Below are positions 1 through 13,000 of a DNA stretch of 64,000 bases, piece after piece (within the stretch, counting starts at the first letter, position 1; every line of letters starts with the position of its first letter). The notes under the pieces were generated by a model. The model saw only the letters and a list, made by a program, of their open reading frames with translations. It was not told where the DNA came from and did not search any database. The position numbers and the translations under genes were made by a program. This DNA is from Sphaerolaimus hirsutus (taxonomy: Eukaryota > Nematoda > Chromadorea > Monhysterida > Sphaerolaimidae), in the NCBI GenBank assembly GCA_964036195.1, contig OZ038457.1, positions 3,075,180-3,139,179 of the forward strand, read 5' to 3'.

Positions 1-264
1 GAGGGAATGGCGCCATTCGTAGGCGCTGCACCTTGGCGCCATTGGCGTTGGCGTTGACTGCACGTCAATACCACGTATTTATTGTATTTATCTATATGTA
101 TTTATGCTATAAAATACATGCACACACGTGTACAGTGACGGGTGTACCATTGATTGAAGTTGTGCAGGGATTTGTGGCATTTGGAGACTGATCTACTAGC
201 ATATCGTTGTGTGATGCGCGCTTTTTACAACACCCACTCCCCAAATTCTATTTACCCTCACCAG

Positions 265-3200
265 ACCGTGCGCGCCACACCCACACCGGAACCGCAACAA
301 GTGCACAAATACGGTCTGCGCAGTAGACAGCGCGCCCCGCTGGCCAAGGTGTCCACCAGCGCCGACTCCGTCCTGCCCGGCACCGACCGCACCGAGACAA
401 ATCACGTGGTGAACAAGAAAAGGAATACGCCCGTGAAAGTTGCGAAATCACAGTCGGCCGATTGTGTGGATAGAGGAAAATTGAAACAATCGAGGGTGCT
501 TAAAAAACCTGATTTGGTTGATTTGACTGAGAGTACGGATGAAAATAAACCGGCCAGTGTTGAGGTTGGTTTGAACATTTTTGTTTTGGATATAAATATG
601 TATGGCTGTAAACTCAGATTATGAAATAAAAATACGTGTGTCGTATCGAATATCTGATATACACGTTTTTTCATCGAAAAATACCCGATATAATTCCAAC
701 CCTGTTGCCCACAACGCTGCTCCCCTCCATGTACCACAGCGACATGCAAAGCCAATGGCAGCGGCGCCGCAGCGACACGGGCGTTGGCTGAAAGAGTTGG
801 ACCAGGTGCCGTTCACCAAGTTCACATGCAGCACTCACGTCGACCCCACCAGCGACGGTGGCACTGGCGGCTGCGCCGATTGGACGGCCGGCCTCGGGAC
901 TAGATTGTGGGCGGAGTTCTCCGCTATAGAGCACCCCAAGCTCGCACCCATGGCCGTTTTTGGCTGTAGGCACACAGCTGGTTGGTTGATTGGTACCGTT
1001 TCATTCCATTTTATATCCAGAGGCGTTGATTTTTTAGCAACCGAAAGGGTGATTACTATAAAACATTTACCGAAACCGGAACCGAACATATACCGCAGTC
1101 TCATTTGACCCCTATCTCTAAACCACACCCAGCGAGCGCCCATCCACCGGAACCATCCCAATGCGCGAGCAACAGCGACGCGTCCAGCTCGCCGCCCGAC
1201 GTCTCGCTGGCGTCCCAGCTGCGCGGCTACCTGCAGCCCGACTGCGACAGGCGGCTGCACGGCGTGTTGCAGCCGTGCAGCGCGGCGGCAGTTCGAGGCG
1301 TCGGTCCGGCTGCAGTTGCCGCCGCCGCGCAGTGGATTACTGAGTGGGGTAAGGCGCTGCGCGCCAGTGCCAGTGGCGTGAAGAATGGCGCCGGCGCCAG
1401 TGCGACCAGTTCACCGAGTTTGTTTGGTGTTGGGTTGGATGTTCAATTTTCTTGGTGGATCAGCGGGTGGATTTCTGTTAAAAAAAATTAAAACTCTACA
1501 CAGTAGTTGACGACTGCTCTTTTCGAAACTGATTTGTCTGTTTTGAATCATTTTAATTACTAAACAATGCATTTTTGTCTTGGTGATTTTCACAACTCCG
1601 CCCACCCAGGTATCAAACGGCGCACTGCGAAAAAGCGGGCCAGGCGGCGGCACCCGTCCACGTCGGACGACTGCAGCACGGACTCTGAGCTGGACAGCGG
1701 CATGGCGGCGCTGCCCAACCCGCTCGTGCTGCTGGGGCCACATGGAGTGGGCAAAAGTGCACTCGTTCGTTTTTTGATCATTGGTTGTGGTGTCCAGTGG
1801 GCGGAGTCTCGGAGTGTTTGGGACTGTATTTGTTTGGGTTCCGGGATGTGATGTGATAAAAGAATATGATTTTTTTCTATTCAGAAATGGGATATTGCGA
1901 TTGCGAATGGAAATGGGATTCATCGTGGACTTAGGCGATGTGATATTTCTATTTATTTGACGGGCTATAAATCGGGTTGCCCGACAAAACCCGACTATAT
2001 CGTGGAAATTGAACACGCCCCGATCTACACTTCCCCCAGTCTCCAAGGGCCAATATATTTACAGGTGTACGCGCTGGCAGCTGAGCAGGGGCTGCGCGTG
2101 ATCGAGGTGCCCCCAACGGACGACCGCAGCGCCCGCAAGCTGGACAAGCGTTTCGGGGGTGCGACCCACACACACCGGGTTTTGAGTTCCGGTTCCGGTT
2201 CGAATCCGGTAGCTCCGAGCGGCTTGAAGGCTATTTTTGCGCCAGTTGTACCGGCGCGCATCGGCAGCGACTCGTCTGTTAGCGATTCGGAGACATCTAG
2301 CGTTGGGCTCAATAAGTTTTCGCTCATTTTGTTGGATGAGGTTCGTTTTTGTGCGCCGTTTGCACGTTTTGTGGTTTTTGTACTTTTTCGCCCACTTACT
2401 AGCGTTGGTATTAGATCACTCTCCCATTTACGTTTTCGTATTTTCGAACAAGCCTATTTTCGGTGTATCAACCTGTTGTGGTCCATTATGATGTGTTAGA
2501 AATTATAAACCGCACATCCTCGAATAACTCCCCCTTGAGGCACTCGCCCCTGTTGGCGAGGTGAGGAAAAAATAACTCCCCCCTTGAAAAACTCCCCCGG
2601 TGTATGAAAGGGAAACAATACAAAAATACATAAGAATATTAGCCAACGGCAGCGACAACAGATATGTACATGATGTGTATGCAGCAGCATAAATATACTT
2701 TTTTGTTGTTGTTGTAAATACAGATAAATACCCGAATAACATGAGTTCACAGACTGCATCTGCCATGATTTGAGTCCAAGATTTCTGAGAAAAACATAAC
2801 TCCCACCTCCAATAACCCCCCTTGAATAAGTCCCCCTCGAAAACTTCTGACGAAAAAATAACCCCCCTGTGGTCTTATTCGAGGATTTAGGGTATCTTCC
2901 AATCAAAGCAACAGAATAGCACGCCTTTCCTGAGGTTCCAGCATTATATCATATCGAATATAAACCATTTTCGATATCGAATAATTCATCAAACTATATT
3001 TCGACCGTTGAACGTAGATATTACCTAGAAAGAATGTAAGAATCAGTATTTACCAATTTTTCCCGGTTTTAATGCCGATTCATTTTGACGCCTTTCAAAA
3101 TTTCACCGTAGTTACATCAACTCCATCGAAACGACGAATATTTTCCCATCACTCAAAAACTCCTTCAAAAAAAATTCCCCCCCCCCCCATTCCAGGCTGA

Positions 3201-6200
3201 CCTATCCTTCTCAGAAGCCAATCCACAATCAAACTGGTTCAATGGCGTGTGGCAAGCGGCTGGTCAACTGGCCGTCAACTCAATGGTGCCAATTGTGTTG
3301 ACTTGCAACCAATTGCCACTCAATGTAACTGATTCTAGTGCCGATTTAAGTCAACTGCTGGGGTTTGTTGACGGCTGCGGCAGGAGTCCATTGCTAGTGC
3401 ATTGTGATGGGGATGTCCAGGGGGTTAGGGACTATTTGGAGGTGCGCATGGGGTTTTGGGGAGTTTGGGGTCGGTGGTGATTATCTAGGTGAACTATTTG
3501 GATGATATTGGTGAATTAAGTTTTTTGGTGTGTATTACGTATTTTGATGAATAAAGATATACATGGGAAATTGTGCATCAAATTTATTTATAGTGGGACA
3601 ATGAAATAAAATAATATATTTATTTTTTTTATTCAGATGTGATTTGGTAGTATTCGTTGTAAAGTGTGCGGTCAGCGTACAATGTAATTGAGGCGTCCAA
3701 TTCTAAAAGTCGACAAGTCCAAAAAATGAAAATTTCGAGTTAGACCCGGAAACGTCATCTGGGGCTACTTCCGCACATTTTTCATCATTTTCCATAAATT
3801 TTTTGACCTCACATGCCCATATGGCATAGTGCCAATTTGACATTTTTGGGGAAAAATGCAAAAAAAATTGGGCAAGAAGTCGACAAGTCCACTTCGTTTT
3901 GGGCTAAATGGCGACAAGTCCATCCTCCGCTTCCTTTTTTATGTGAAAAAAACGCAAGAAATGTGATAAGTCCACTATGGGCACCGATTTCTAAAAGTCG
4001 ACAAGTGCATAAATTTCCCATAAGGCAGGACCAACCTGGGCGGGAACAAAAATGTTCTCGTCTGCAAGAAGGCGACAAGCCCATTTCCCTCCCAAAAACA
4101 GTTTTGCTCTGACCGAATGGAATTTTATGGACACCCCATTTTTCACATATACGTTGGGATTAGGGGCTGAAAATTTGACACTTTATTGTCAACATATGGA
4201 ACTTAATGGAAAGCATGAGAGAGCCCAATTGGACACGCACCACGGGCCTGGAATTGGGTTTGAAACTTAAAATGCGATTTACTCAAAATCACATTTTGTG
4301 GACTTGTCCAGGGCCGTATCCAGGGGGGGCGGGGGGGGCTGCAGCCCCCCCCCTCCCGGGGCGAGACCAAAAAGTGACCGGAAAATGCGACTTTTTCAAC
4401 GTCAGCATTAAAAAATTTTGCGCGCAAGCGCGCATTCTTCACCAGACATTAGGTATTATCATCGGATTTGCTCTATGTGGCCACAAATCATTATAAATAC
4501 ACTCAATGTCGTATTTTTTGCTGTTTTGTATGTATATTTACATACATACCGTATTTCCTCGAAATACCCCCCGGGGGGTGATTGTTTCATAGTGGTCCCG
4601 AGAGGGGGGGGGGTTAAACGAGGGGGGGGGTTATTATTTCACAAGAAAATTTTTGAAAACCAAGTACGAAATTGTCGTCTGAAACGTACGCAGACGTCGA
4701 AAAATGCAACAAAAACCGCCATTTATAAGGTTCTGTAGACTAATATTAGTATGTAGATGGTATGTACACTGTTCTAACGTGACACCGACATTGTTTTAAC
4801 GTGTGTTCTGCACTACGCAGAACACAAACTGCCGTATTTGTCATGTACGTTCTCTTTACACTCAATTTGGGGGGGTATTTCGAGGGGGGGGGGTGATTGT
4901 TTCATAGTGGTCTCGAGAGGGGGGGGGGTCAAACGAGGGGGGGGTATTTCAAGGGGGGGGGGGTATTTCGAGGAAATACGGTATACAGCATTCCATGGCG
5001 CTGACGCCACCGCCAATGGTGCCATGGCGTGGCGCCTACAAATGGCGCCAGCGCCATGGCGCCATTCCGCCACTATGTAGGAAAAATTTTAGGGGGGGGC
5101 TGAGCCCCCCCCCCTCGCCGGCCTCCGTAAACAAGCAGCCCCCCCCCGCTCAAAAATCCTGGATACGTCCCTGGACTTGTCGACTTTTAGAATTAGACGC
5201 CTCAATTATCAAACTGTGGAACTAGGGTTGGCCGATGTTTTTTTTTAAACGTTTTATATTAAAAAACGTTGTTGTTTTTTAAAAAAACGTTGTTTTAAAA
5301 AAAACATCGAGTTAAAAAAAACGTTTTTTTTCCAACCCTATGTGGAACAGTTTTATATCGTGATCGAAATCGAAAATGTTGAAGAAATATCAGATATCGA
5401 AAAAAGTACTAATAGTTTTGAAAATATTGAGAAAAAAATTTATATCGATATCAAAAAAAAACAATGAATACCGTTCGATCACAACCCTTCTCATGAGTTA
5501 AAACTTACCATTTATCTAAAAAAATCCACACATCAAACACTTTGCAGGAAGTGTGCAAGGCAGCCGCGGCCACAAACAGTCGACTTCTAGCACGGCACTT
5601 GGTACACGCGAATGGGTCCGATCTGCGACGCAGTCTGGCGCACTTGCATGCATATGGCTTCGATTTGCAACCACATTTGAGTTTGAATCCTGGTTCGTTT
5701 GAAATTTGAAATCGAAATTTGATTTTTAAATTTTTTGTATTTTTTTAATTTCATAAAAACCGCGCAGTACCTTCAAGCAGCGAGGCACCATTCAATTCTC
5801 TGTCCAGTCAGTTTGATGTGATCGCAACCAAGTTGAGATCGCTGTCTGCTGTCGCCGCGTGCAATAGACTGGATTTTTGTGCAGTCGAGCTGCAGCGACT
5901 GTTGCCGCGCGTCAAAGATTCTACAGAGGTTGGCTTTGATAAAAAAAGTTGTATAAGTGTGTTTGCGATGACTACTTTGTCGTTTATGTCTCTTATAAAA
6001 GTAACATCCGTGCCGCGCTGTATAGTATTTAAAGAAAATGCTTGGATATGTACTTCGCTTAACAACTACCACCTTGAATACCCCCCCCCCCGGTCGGCCG
6101 TGTGAGGAAACAAGACCCCTTCGATTGAATGCCTCCCCCTTTGTAGGTATCTGTGTATGAGTGGTCGCATAAATACATACTTGGTGTCTCGATGATTTGT

Positions 6201-7545
6201 GTTATCCAGGGACGTACGCAGGAGTTTTGAGCGGGGGGGGGGGCTAATTGTATACGGAGCCCGGCGAACGGGGGGGGCGGCGCCCCCCCCCTCTAAAATT
6301 TGGCCGTATAGTAAAGGAATGGAGCCATGGCGCTGGCGCCATTTGTAGGCGCCAGCGCCATGGCAGTATTGGCGTTGGCGCTGGCGCCAACGTATACTAT
6401 ATAGGTATCTATTAAGACCTATATGTAGTTACTATGACCACGTTGGGCGCTTTTGTAATGCTGTTTGGATCCTGAAATTAGACATTAAACAACGGGGTGG
6501 GGTTTGCGTGCAAAAAATTTCTGAGTAGGTACCTACAAAATCGCTTTACAAAAGTGCAATTCTTGGCAAATTTTTATGGCCGGCCCGGGAACGGGGGGGG
6601 GCGCCCCCCCCCCCCCCCCGCGTACGTCCTTGGTGTTATCGTTTTACACACTGGTGCTTTTGCAGCTGAAGTCACTACAGGTAATATTGAGGCCATTGTC
6701 CGAATTAGGGAAATTTGTTTTCCAAATTTGTTATTTATGGAAGTAATCTAAACCCTTGCATTACAGTGCCATTTAAGTATTGGTTTCGAAAACAATGCAA
6801 TAAACTATTTTTCATCCATTTCAGTCACCACCAAACTGGCAATCAATCGGCCTTCCAGCGAGCATCTCGTTGAACAGCATGCTGCCGGGGTGCCCGGACA
6901 TGAACACGGAGTACGTGCCTTATCTGCGCTGCATGCACGCGTTGGAAATGCAGCGCAAGAGCTCCCAGGTGGAGTGTAAAAGCAATCGGAGGACTAGGAG
7001 AAATTGGTTTAGGTTAGGTGGCTGGAGATTCTTGTTATTTGATTTCATGATATTTACATATTTCTTCACTTCCCTGAATGAGTCTGTTTTTGGACATACT
7101 AACTATTTGACTTACAAATAGGCTGGAAGCGTGTCAACGATATCAAACGCATGCGATTTTCTTAAAAAGAGTTTATGACGTTTTACGTTAACATATTCAC
7201 AAATAATAAATTAAACTTGAATTTTTCATATTTATACAAAAATTGCATGCTTTAATTCTCATTGGCACGCTTCCAGCGCGAGACATAAATACTTGCGTGT
7301 ACAGAGTGTCATGTCACTGGAATATAATCAGTTTTTCAATGCGAATCGTTCCGCGCAGACATCACTTTGAATCGTGGGACCAGCTAGGTTTATGCACCCA
7401 GTGGCTGGACTCCCAAAGCCGACTGATCGACGTTCAGCTCGAGCAGCACGCCGAACTGGCGCATGGACAACAGCTTGGACAGACAAACGACGAAAACCAG
7501 GGCGCCAATGAAAGCCCGTGTGATATTTTTGATAATGGGTGCTGA
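265..7545 (+). CDS. ATAD5: ATAD5/ELG1-like PCNA clamp unloader, 5' end outside window
   Basis: Large subunit of an RFC-like complex that takes PCNA off DNA after replication (family knowledge). Ten exons are modelled: 265-564, 740-955, 1099-1348, 1610-1764, 2065-2340, 3196-3441, 5548-5692, 5768-5928, 6825-7012, 7359-7545; about 707 codons with compatible phases throughout. The AAA+ core is clear: Walker A GPHGVGKS in exon 4, the following strand VYALAAEQGLRVIEV in exon 5, a Ser-rich insert, Walker B SLILLDE at the end of exon 5, and sensor-like VPIVLTCN in exon 6. The last two exons match the ATAD5 C-terminus around EYVPYLRCMH and a basic RRTRRNW stretch. Exon 1 is Lys/Ser-rich and disordered, as in the N-terminal half of the family. 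That half is about 1000 residues in vertebrates, so more exons probably lie upstream. Exon 2 and the 5' edges of exons 1 and 3 are the least certain. Confidence 0.85.
2513..2891. mobile_element. Degenerate copy of the CCGTATTTCCTCGAAATA element
   Basis: Left end CATCCTCGAATAACTCCCCC and right end ...TTATTCGAGGATT are inverted and resemble the intact TA family, but are diverged. It lies in the ATAD5 intron 2341-3195. Confidence 0.5.
4309..5173. mobile_element. hAT-like MITE (CAGGGCCGTATCCAGG family), 8-bp TSD
   Basis: Starts CAGGGCCGTATCCAGG and ends CCTGGATACGTCCCTG. It is flanked by the exact 8-bp duplication GACTTGTC (4301-4308 and 5174-5181). Subterminal G and C runs, a GCGCGCAAGCGCGC core at about 4421 and a palindromic GGCGCCATGGCG tract near 5000-5065 are family hallmarks. 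A further TA element (4549-4981) is inserted in it. Confidence 0.88.
4549..4981. mobile_element. TA-flanked MITE (CCGTATTTCCTCGAAATA family)
   Basis: Inverted termini CCGTATTTCCTCGAAATACC are flanked by TA on both sides. Comparison with uninterrupted sister copies of the host hAT-like element (57190-57235 and, inverted, 63420-63440) supports a TA target duplication, as for Tc1/mariner-type elements. The interior is mostly G-rich and C-rich runs. Confidence 0.82.
5223..5340. mobile_element. Short hAT-like MITE (TAGGGTTGG family)
   Basis: TAGGGTTGG...CCAACCCTA with AACGTT-containing T/A runs. Exact 8-bp TSD TGTGGAAC at 5215-5222 and 5341-5348. It is an internally deleted form of the about 700-bp copies at 54578 and 60400. 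Confidence 0.88.
6207..6632. mobile_element. hAT-like MITE (CAGGGACGTACG variant)
   Basis: Termini CAGGGACGTACGCAGG / CGCGTACGTCCTTG with the exact TSD GTGTTATC at 6199-6206 and 6633-6640. It has G/C runs and a GGCGCCATGGC-type palindromic core. It lies in the ATAD5 intron 5929-6824. Confidence 0.85.
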
Positions 7546-7705
7546 TTTTATGAATGATGTGAGTGCATTCTGACAGTTTGTTGGCTAACTTCCGTTTTGA
7601 CTCTATTGAGTGAGTATGCTAATTGTCCGCTTTTTGGAGTGAATATTTACTGATTTATTTCATTTATGTGAGTGATCTCGTGTGATGTTCGGGTGAAGCC
7701 TGGTG

Positions 7706-8373
7706 CAGGGACGTAGCCAGGATTTTTGAGCGGGGGGGGGCGGATTGTATACGGAGCTCGGCCAACGGGGGGGGGGCGGCGCCCCCCCCCCCCTAAAATT
7801 TGACCCCTGTGGTCAAGGACGTAGCCAGGGGGGGGGGCGGGGGGGGCGGCCGCCCCCCCCCCCTTCCCGGGTCGGACAAGAAAATATGCCCGAAATGGCG
7901 CTTCCGTAAAGCGATTTTGTCGCCAGTTCGGAAAAATTTTGCGCGCAAGCGCGCATTTCGGCGCCGCATAGTATTTTTAGTTATACCTGTGGTTTAGGAC
8001 CAAAAAAGGACTGAAAATTTGCCCCGTCGCTGTATATGTATGTAAAATACATACAAGTACAGCACTATTTGGCGCCAATGCCAACGCCAATGGCGCCATG
8101 GCGTTGGCATTGGCGTCAAATGGTGCTGTACATGTATGTTTTTTACATACATATACAGCGAACGGAACACATTTTGAGTGTTTTTTGGTCCAAAACCATG
8201 AGTATGACCAAAATATACTGTGTGGTGCCGAAATGCGCGCTTGCGCGCAAAATTTTTCCGAACTACCGACAAAATCGCTTTACGGAACTGCCATTTTGGG
8301 CATATTTTCTGGTCCGACCCGGGAAGGGGGGGCGGCCGCCCCCCCCGCCCCCCCCCCCCTGGCTACGTCCTTG
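7706..8373. mobile_element. hAT-like MITE with a second internal terminus
   Basis: Starts CAGGGACGTAGCCAGG and ends CCTGGCTACGTCCTTG, with the exact TSD GCCTGGTG (7698-7705 and 8374-8381). A second start-like sequence (AAGGACGTAGCCAGG) at about 7815 suggests a composite or rearranged copy. The GCGCGCAAGCGCGC core occurs twice, inverted, at about 7938 and 8239. It lies downstream of ATAD5. Confidence 0.83.
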
Positions 8374-8438
8374 GCCTGGTGCATGTTCGATGAACATTCG
8401 TGAAGATACGATAATAGATTGTGTCGGTTTTAATTACT

Positions 8439-9767
8439 GTATTTCTTCGAAGTACTCCCCTTGATTAACCACCCCCTCGAAATACTGCCCTGTACTGCGA
8501 GCTGAGGATAAAGTAAGTCTCCTATGAATACTCCCGTCTTGAATGAGGTACATCAAGTATGAAATGTATGTATTATTAATCAGGGTCGATTTGCATTGTG
8601 GCCTAGTTTAGCAGTGTACGTTGATACGTTCTTAGCTATTCCGTTAAGTCATATTTATTACCAGTTATGGGTATGCAAGGGTCTTTTCTGTACTACTGTC
8701 CTTTATGATAATTCCTTTCAACATAAAAACCCCGTCGAATAAGCCATATGGGGAGTTTCATTCCAAAAACGCATATCCACAATTTTCAATTTTTCAAAAT
8801 CGCATTTTAAAGTTTGGCGATGGCCCGACGGCGCTATGTTTGGGCGACAAAGCTTGCCTTGAACTTTTCAGATAGATCCGACATTTCTCTACAATTTTTG
8901 TAACCGCAAATTTCGTTGGCCGGGAAATATTTAGGGAGTTATGTGAGATTTTGTAAATCACCCATAATTGGGAACAAATCTGAACATTTGAAATTAAATG
9001 TTTAATAACTTCTTAACGGTACATCATAGGCAAAAGCGAATAACACGACAGCAAAGCCCGTGTCTAAAAGTACCTCTACCTAAATTTTCAGATCAAAATA
9101 TACGCATATTTGATTTATAGTGCAAAAAGGTTTGGAAATTCACGTATGCATTTTTGGAAATGAAACTTTTTTGGTATGGGAATTCCGACCGGCTCTTCGG
9201 GAGCGGTCCGAAGCACGCGCGCATTTTTGGAAATTATACTATTTTTTGGATAAATATGTGCATTTTCGATATGAAACTCTGGCGGTCTGAGATGGATTTA
9301 TGCATTTTCGATGTGGAAGTCCTGTTTTTCATAGGGGACTGATCATGGATATGTGAACTTTCGATGTGAATATTGCGATTTTTTTGAAAATCGGTACCAC
9401 TGTATCTCGGGAACGAAATGGACTATAACGCTGATTTTTTTTCTAAAATGTGAAAAACTATACGTGGAGGTCAAATCCATGCTTAACTCGATTTTTCTGG
9501 ATTTGGCGCTTGTGAACTTGGAACGGAACTCCCCATATTTTCACTCTGAAAAAGTAAACCACCTTGGGGCATTTCGAGGAAATATTGTATTATATATTAT
9601 GGTCATACATGGGCTTATTATCCGTGTTATTGTTGGATTTTTATACAAACAATGGATAAGTTATGAAAATTAACAAAAATTTCTGACGAAATGATAACCC
9701 CCTTGAATAAACCCCGCAAAATTTGTCAAAATAATAAATCCCCTAAAGGTATTTCGAAGAAATGCGG
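8439..9767. mobile_element. Diverged TA-family element with nested palindromic insert
   Basis: Left end ACTGTATTTCTTCGAAGTAC and right end TATTTCGAAGAAATGCGG are inverted. Inside, ATATGGGGAGTTTCATTCC at about 8747 pairs with GGAACGGAACTCCCCATAT ending at about 9538, marking a second inserted element. Together they fill most of the ATAD5-CDC37 intergenic region. No gene is seen between 7546 and 10067. Confidence 0.5.
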
Positions 9768-10067
9768 CACATTTACACATCAGTGCGTAGAAAATTTTAA
9801 TGATCCATTTAAAGCAAAATCATTTTATTTTAGGAGAGATGAGACTTGTAACTTGTTGCTCGGGTGATTAATGAATCCAGAACCTTCCGAAATCAATTTT
9901 ATATTTATTCAAATCTTTGGCCGTACTTTCCTGTCGGACGCAGTGTCCCCTTTTGCATGCTATTCAAAATCACCTCTCGTCTACGCAAACTACGATTTTC
10001 CACACAAAAAGAAAAAACCGGGACCAAATCTCTGACCGGAAGAAAATCCTACGCTGAGAGCACAAAA

Positions 10068-13000
10068 ATGCCGATCGATTATTCCAAATGGAAGGATATC
10101 GAGATATCTGATGATGAAGATGACACGCATCCAAATGTGGACACGCCTTCACTTTTTCGCTGGCGTCATCAAGCCAGGTTAATTGCAAGTTTTTGTTTGG
10201 TGTTTTGATTTTGTCATCGCTTGTGTGTGACCGTAATATCCGCAAACGTTTTCTGACTAGTTCTCTGGCGCTCCACACGGTGGTTGACGCTACTTTTTAG
10301 AAGTCGATTGAGTCAACTCAGAGTCCACTGTTTTTTTTAGTTGACCCCAGAACCTATTTAGTTGAAAACGTGCACACTTTTTTTGTGTCAACTGAAAAAT
10401 TTGGACTGTTGACAATTTTGAGAAAGTGACAAGTCAATTAAAATGACACGCGTGCGCTAAAAAAGTGTACGTTTTTCATTCAGTTGACATTTCTTGATGA
10501 TTACCTTTGTCAATTGGGTGATTTTATTAGGCAAAAATCAACTTTAGTTGACATTTTTGCTGCACTCAAATAACAGACTTTTATAGTGAAAATGTCAACT
10601 AGTGAAAAGTGTGTATGTAGTGCATGCAAGTGTACGTTTTTAGTTGACATTTTCATTTTACAGAAATTCAATTGACACAAGTAGTCGCTCTTCATTGTCA
10701 ACTGCCCAAAATAGTGCAAAAAAGTACGTTTTTTCGCTAGTTGACACAGCACTCTCCGACTTTATCTAAAAGTACCTCTATTAATTCATTTTTAATTGAA
10801 AATGTATGAAATTTGAGACTCTGATAGAGAAAAATTTACTCCATCTTTTATAGAAGAACTTTTTGCATGAAAAATTTAAATAAAGTTTCTAAAAACATTT
10901 TTGTCCAAATTTTTCGCTTGAGTTGACATCAGGTTTTTGTACTGATCGTACGCCCACGCTCACTTGACAACCATGAATTTTTAACTTTGTCAACTTCAAA
11001 AAAAGTTTTATCACAAAACTTACTAAAAATGTAATTTGATGCTGTAGTAGTGAGGGAAAAGGTGAAAAAGTCAATAAAGACTGGTGAATGCAGACTGTCA
11101 TAGATAAAATGACCAAATTGCTCAATTGACATATCATTGTGATTGTATTTGTCAAATTCATGAATTCATGCTCAACTCAGCAATTTTTCACTCATTTTCA
11201 AAAATCATTTTTGAAAGTCAAAAATGTTTCCATTCTTAACAATAAAAAAATACATGTTTGAATATTTTTCCTCTATCAAATGACATGTATTACACAATTT
11301 AAATTGCAGTAAAAACATAACTTTGAAATATTTATACATAGAATTTTCTAAAAATCATATATTTTGTTTCCTGTATGCATTTCTTTTTGTTCAGTGATCA
11401 CTATGTTCCAAATTTTTTTTTCTTTCTGCTGGTACTGTTTGCAATATGATATACATTTGTTGTGTTAAATGAAAATTCAATTTTGGTTTGATACAAAATA
11501 ATTTTTTCATCTATCATAAAGGCATCATTTAAACATGTTGATATATCAAAAAATTGCCCTATATTAATACTACATGAATCACCAAAACAATTTTCACACA
11601 ATTACTCATGTCACAAATTAAAAAATTTTCAATGTGAAACAAGAAAATAAATTTTAAAATTATCATACGTTAATTTAACATGAATAATTGTGTGTCACAA
11701 TATCAAATGGATTTTGCTTAACAACATAGGAACATTTAAATCACACAAATAGCATCAAAGAAGGCTGGGTCAACTCATTTCTGAAAATGTATTTTTTGCA
11801 GTTGACAATATCGTTTAACAGTCAGACCTAACTACCCAAAAAATAACAAAAAACAGGTTAACACATACGCAGTTGCTTAAATGTCTACTAAGAAATAGGT
11901 TGTGTCAACTAAATGGAGTTGACTCTGAGTTGACGCTGGAATCTATGTCAACTAGCGTGTGCAGCGCCTCTGAGGCCAATTTTGACAATTTCCTGTATTT
12001 TCGTTTAATTAGTAATAACACTTATTTTCATAAGTCCACGGCTTGAGAACTATTTTGAGGCAGAATACCCTTCTCGCACAAACACATCCGCAATTTTAAA
12101 ATGCGTTACTTTTTCCACTCCCCCATTCACTTTTACTCCTGTATGCATTTCCACTCTCCCCATTCAGTTTTAATCCTGTATGCATTTGGCACGGTGCCAG
12201 TTAAAGATTTTTGCAAACATATTAATATCTTTTTAATACGCAGATTAGAGCGGATGGCCGAGCAAAAGCGGGAACGGGATGAAATAGAAATTAACAAAAC
12301 TGACATTCATGCGAAAATTGAACACGCCAGGAAGCAAGTCGATGACCCAAATGTTGATCAGGAGATCAAAAAGAAATTCCAGGTGATATAATCGATTGTT
12401 TTTTTTATTTATGAGCTTTGTGTAGGTGTAAATACAAGTAGAAATAGTCACTACAACTGGGTGTAAAAAGCTATGGAAATATAGATAAATGCGTATTTAT
12501 GCAGTTAAAAATAGTCGAAAATAGACGCTAGTGTAAGATAAAATAAGTGTAATATGAAAAAAGTAAAAATAAGTAAAGGATTGGCGATTTTGAAGGTGAA
12601 TATCGTCCAAATGGTTAAAATAGTATGAAAAATACTACGAATTTGCTCTACATAGATATATAGGTGGGCGAAAGGGGGGTTGTCGGAGTGTAATAGATAA
12701 CTGGGACGTTTGGGGGTGGCTCCTCTATAGGCAACCCCTGCGTCGATAATTTCGATATTTCTTAAAATCATGCTTTTCGCAGGCCGAGCTGGATGAGTAC
12801 CAAAAGCAAGAAGATGATTTTCGTAAAAAGGAGGCGGAGCTTAGACACAGGGAAGAAATGGAAAAGTGGAATGTGGACACGATCGCTCACGAAACATGGA
12901 GCAAATCCGTACGTTTTTGAACATTTATAGGGTGTAATTTTTCGTGTTTTCAGTGCATCTAAATAGGCATTTATGTTCAAGTTAGGTTTCAGAGGGACCT

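Larger units (their letters stand above)
3687..5206. mobile_element. TA-flanked inverted-repeat element hosting two nested insertions
   Basis: Termini ATTGAGGCGTCCAATTCTAA at 3687 and its near-perfect complement ending at 5206 form inverted repeats of at least 33 bp, each flanked by TA. The element body repeats the phrase CGACAAGTCCA. It lies in the ATAD5 intron between 3441 and 5548 and has been split by the hAT-like element at 4309-5173. No transposase frame is present, so it is non-autonomous. Confidence 0.75.

Noticed and set aside
1..264. A first exon or promoter for ATAD5 at the window start
   Set aside because: 1-130 looks like the tail of a GGCGCC-palindrome MITE, and the ATG at 154 lies upstream of a better acceptor at 264. 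The family's long N-terminus implies exons outside the window.
1161..1343. Arg-rich frame over the ATAD5 exon at 1099-1348
   Set aside because: The overlapping frame ending AQWITEW matches ATAD5 before the Walker A exon and splices in phase; the Arg-rich one does not.
10889..11601. Minus-strand frames of 66-90 aa inside the 1.7-kb element in CDC37 intron 1
   Set aside because: AT-rich composition, no domain resemblance, no splice partners; they lie in a repeat.
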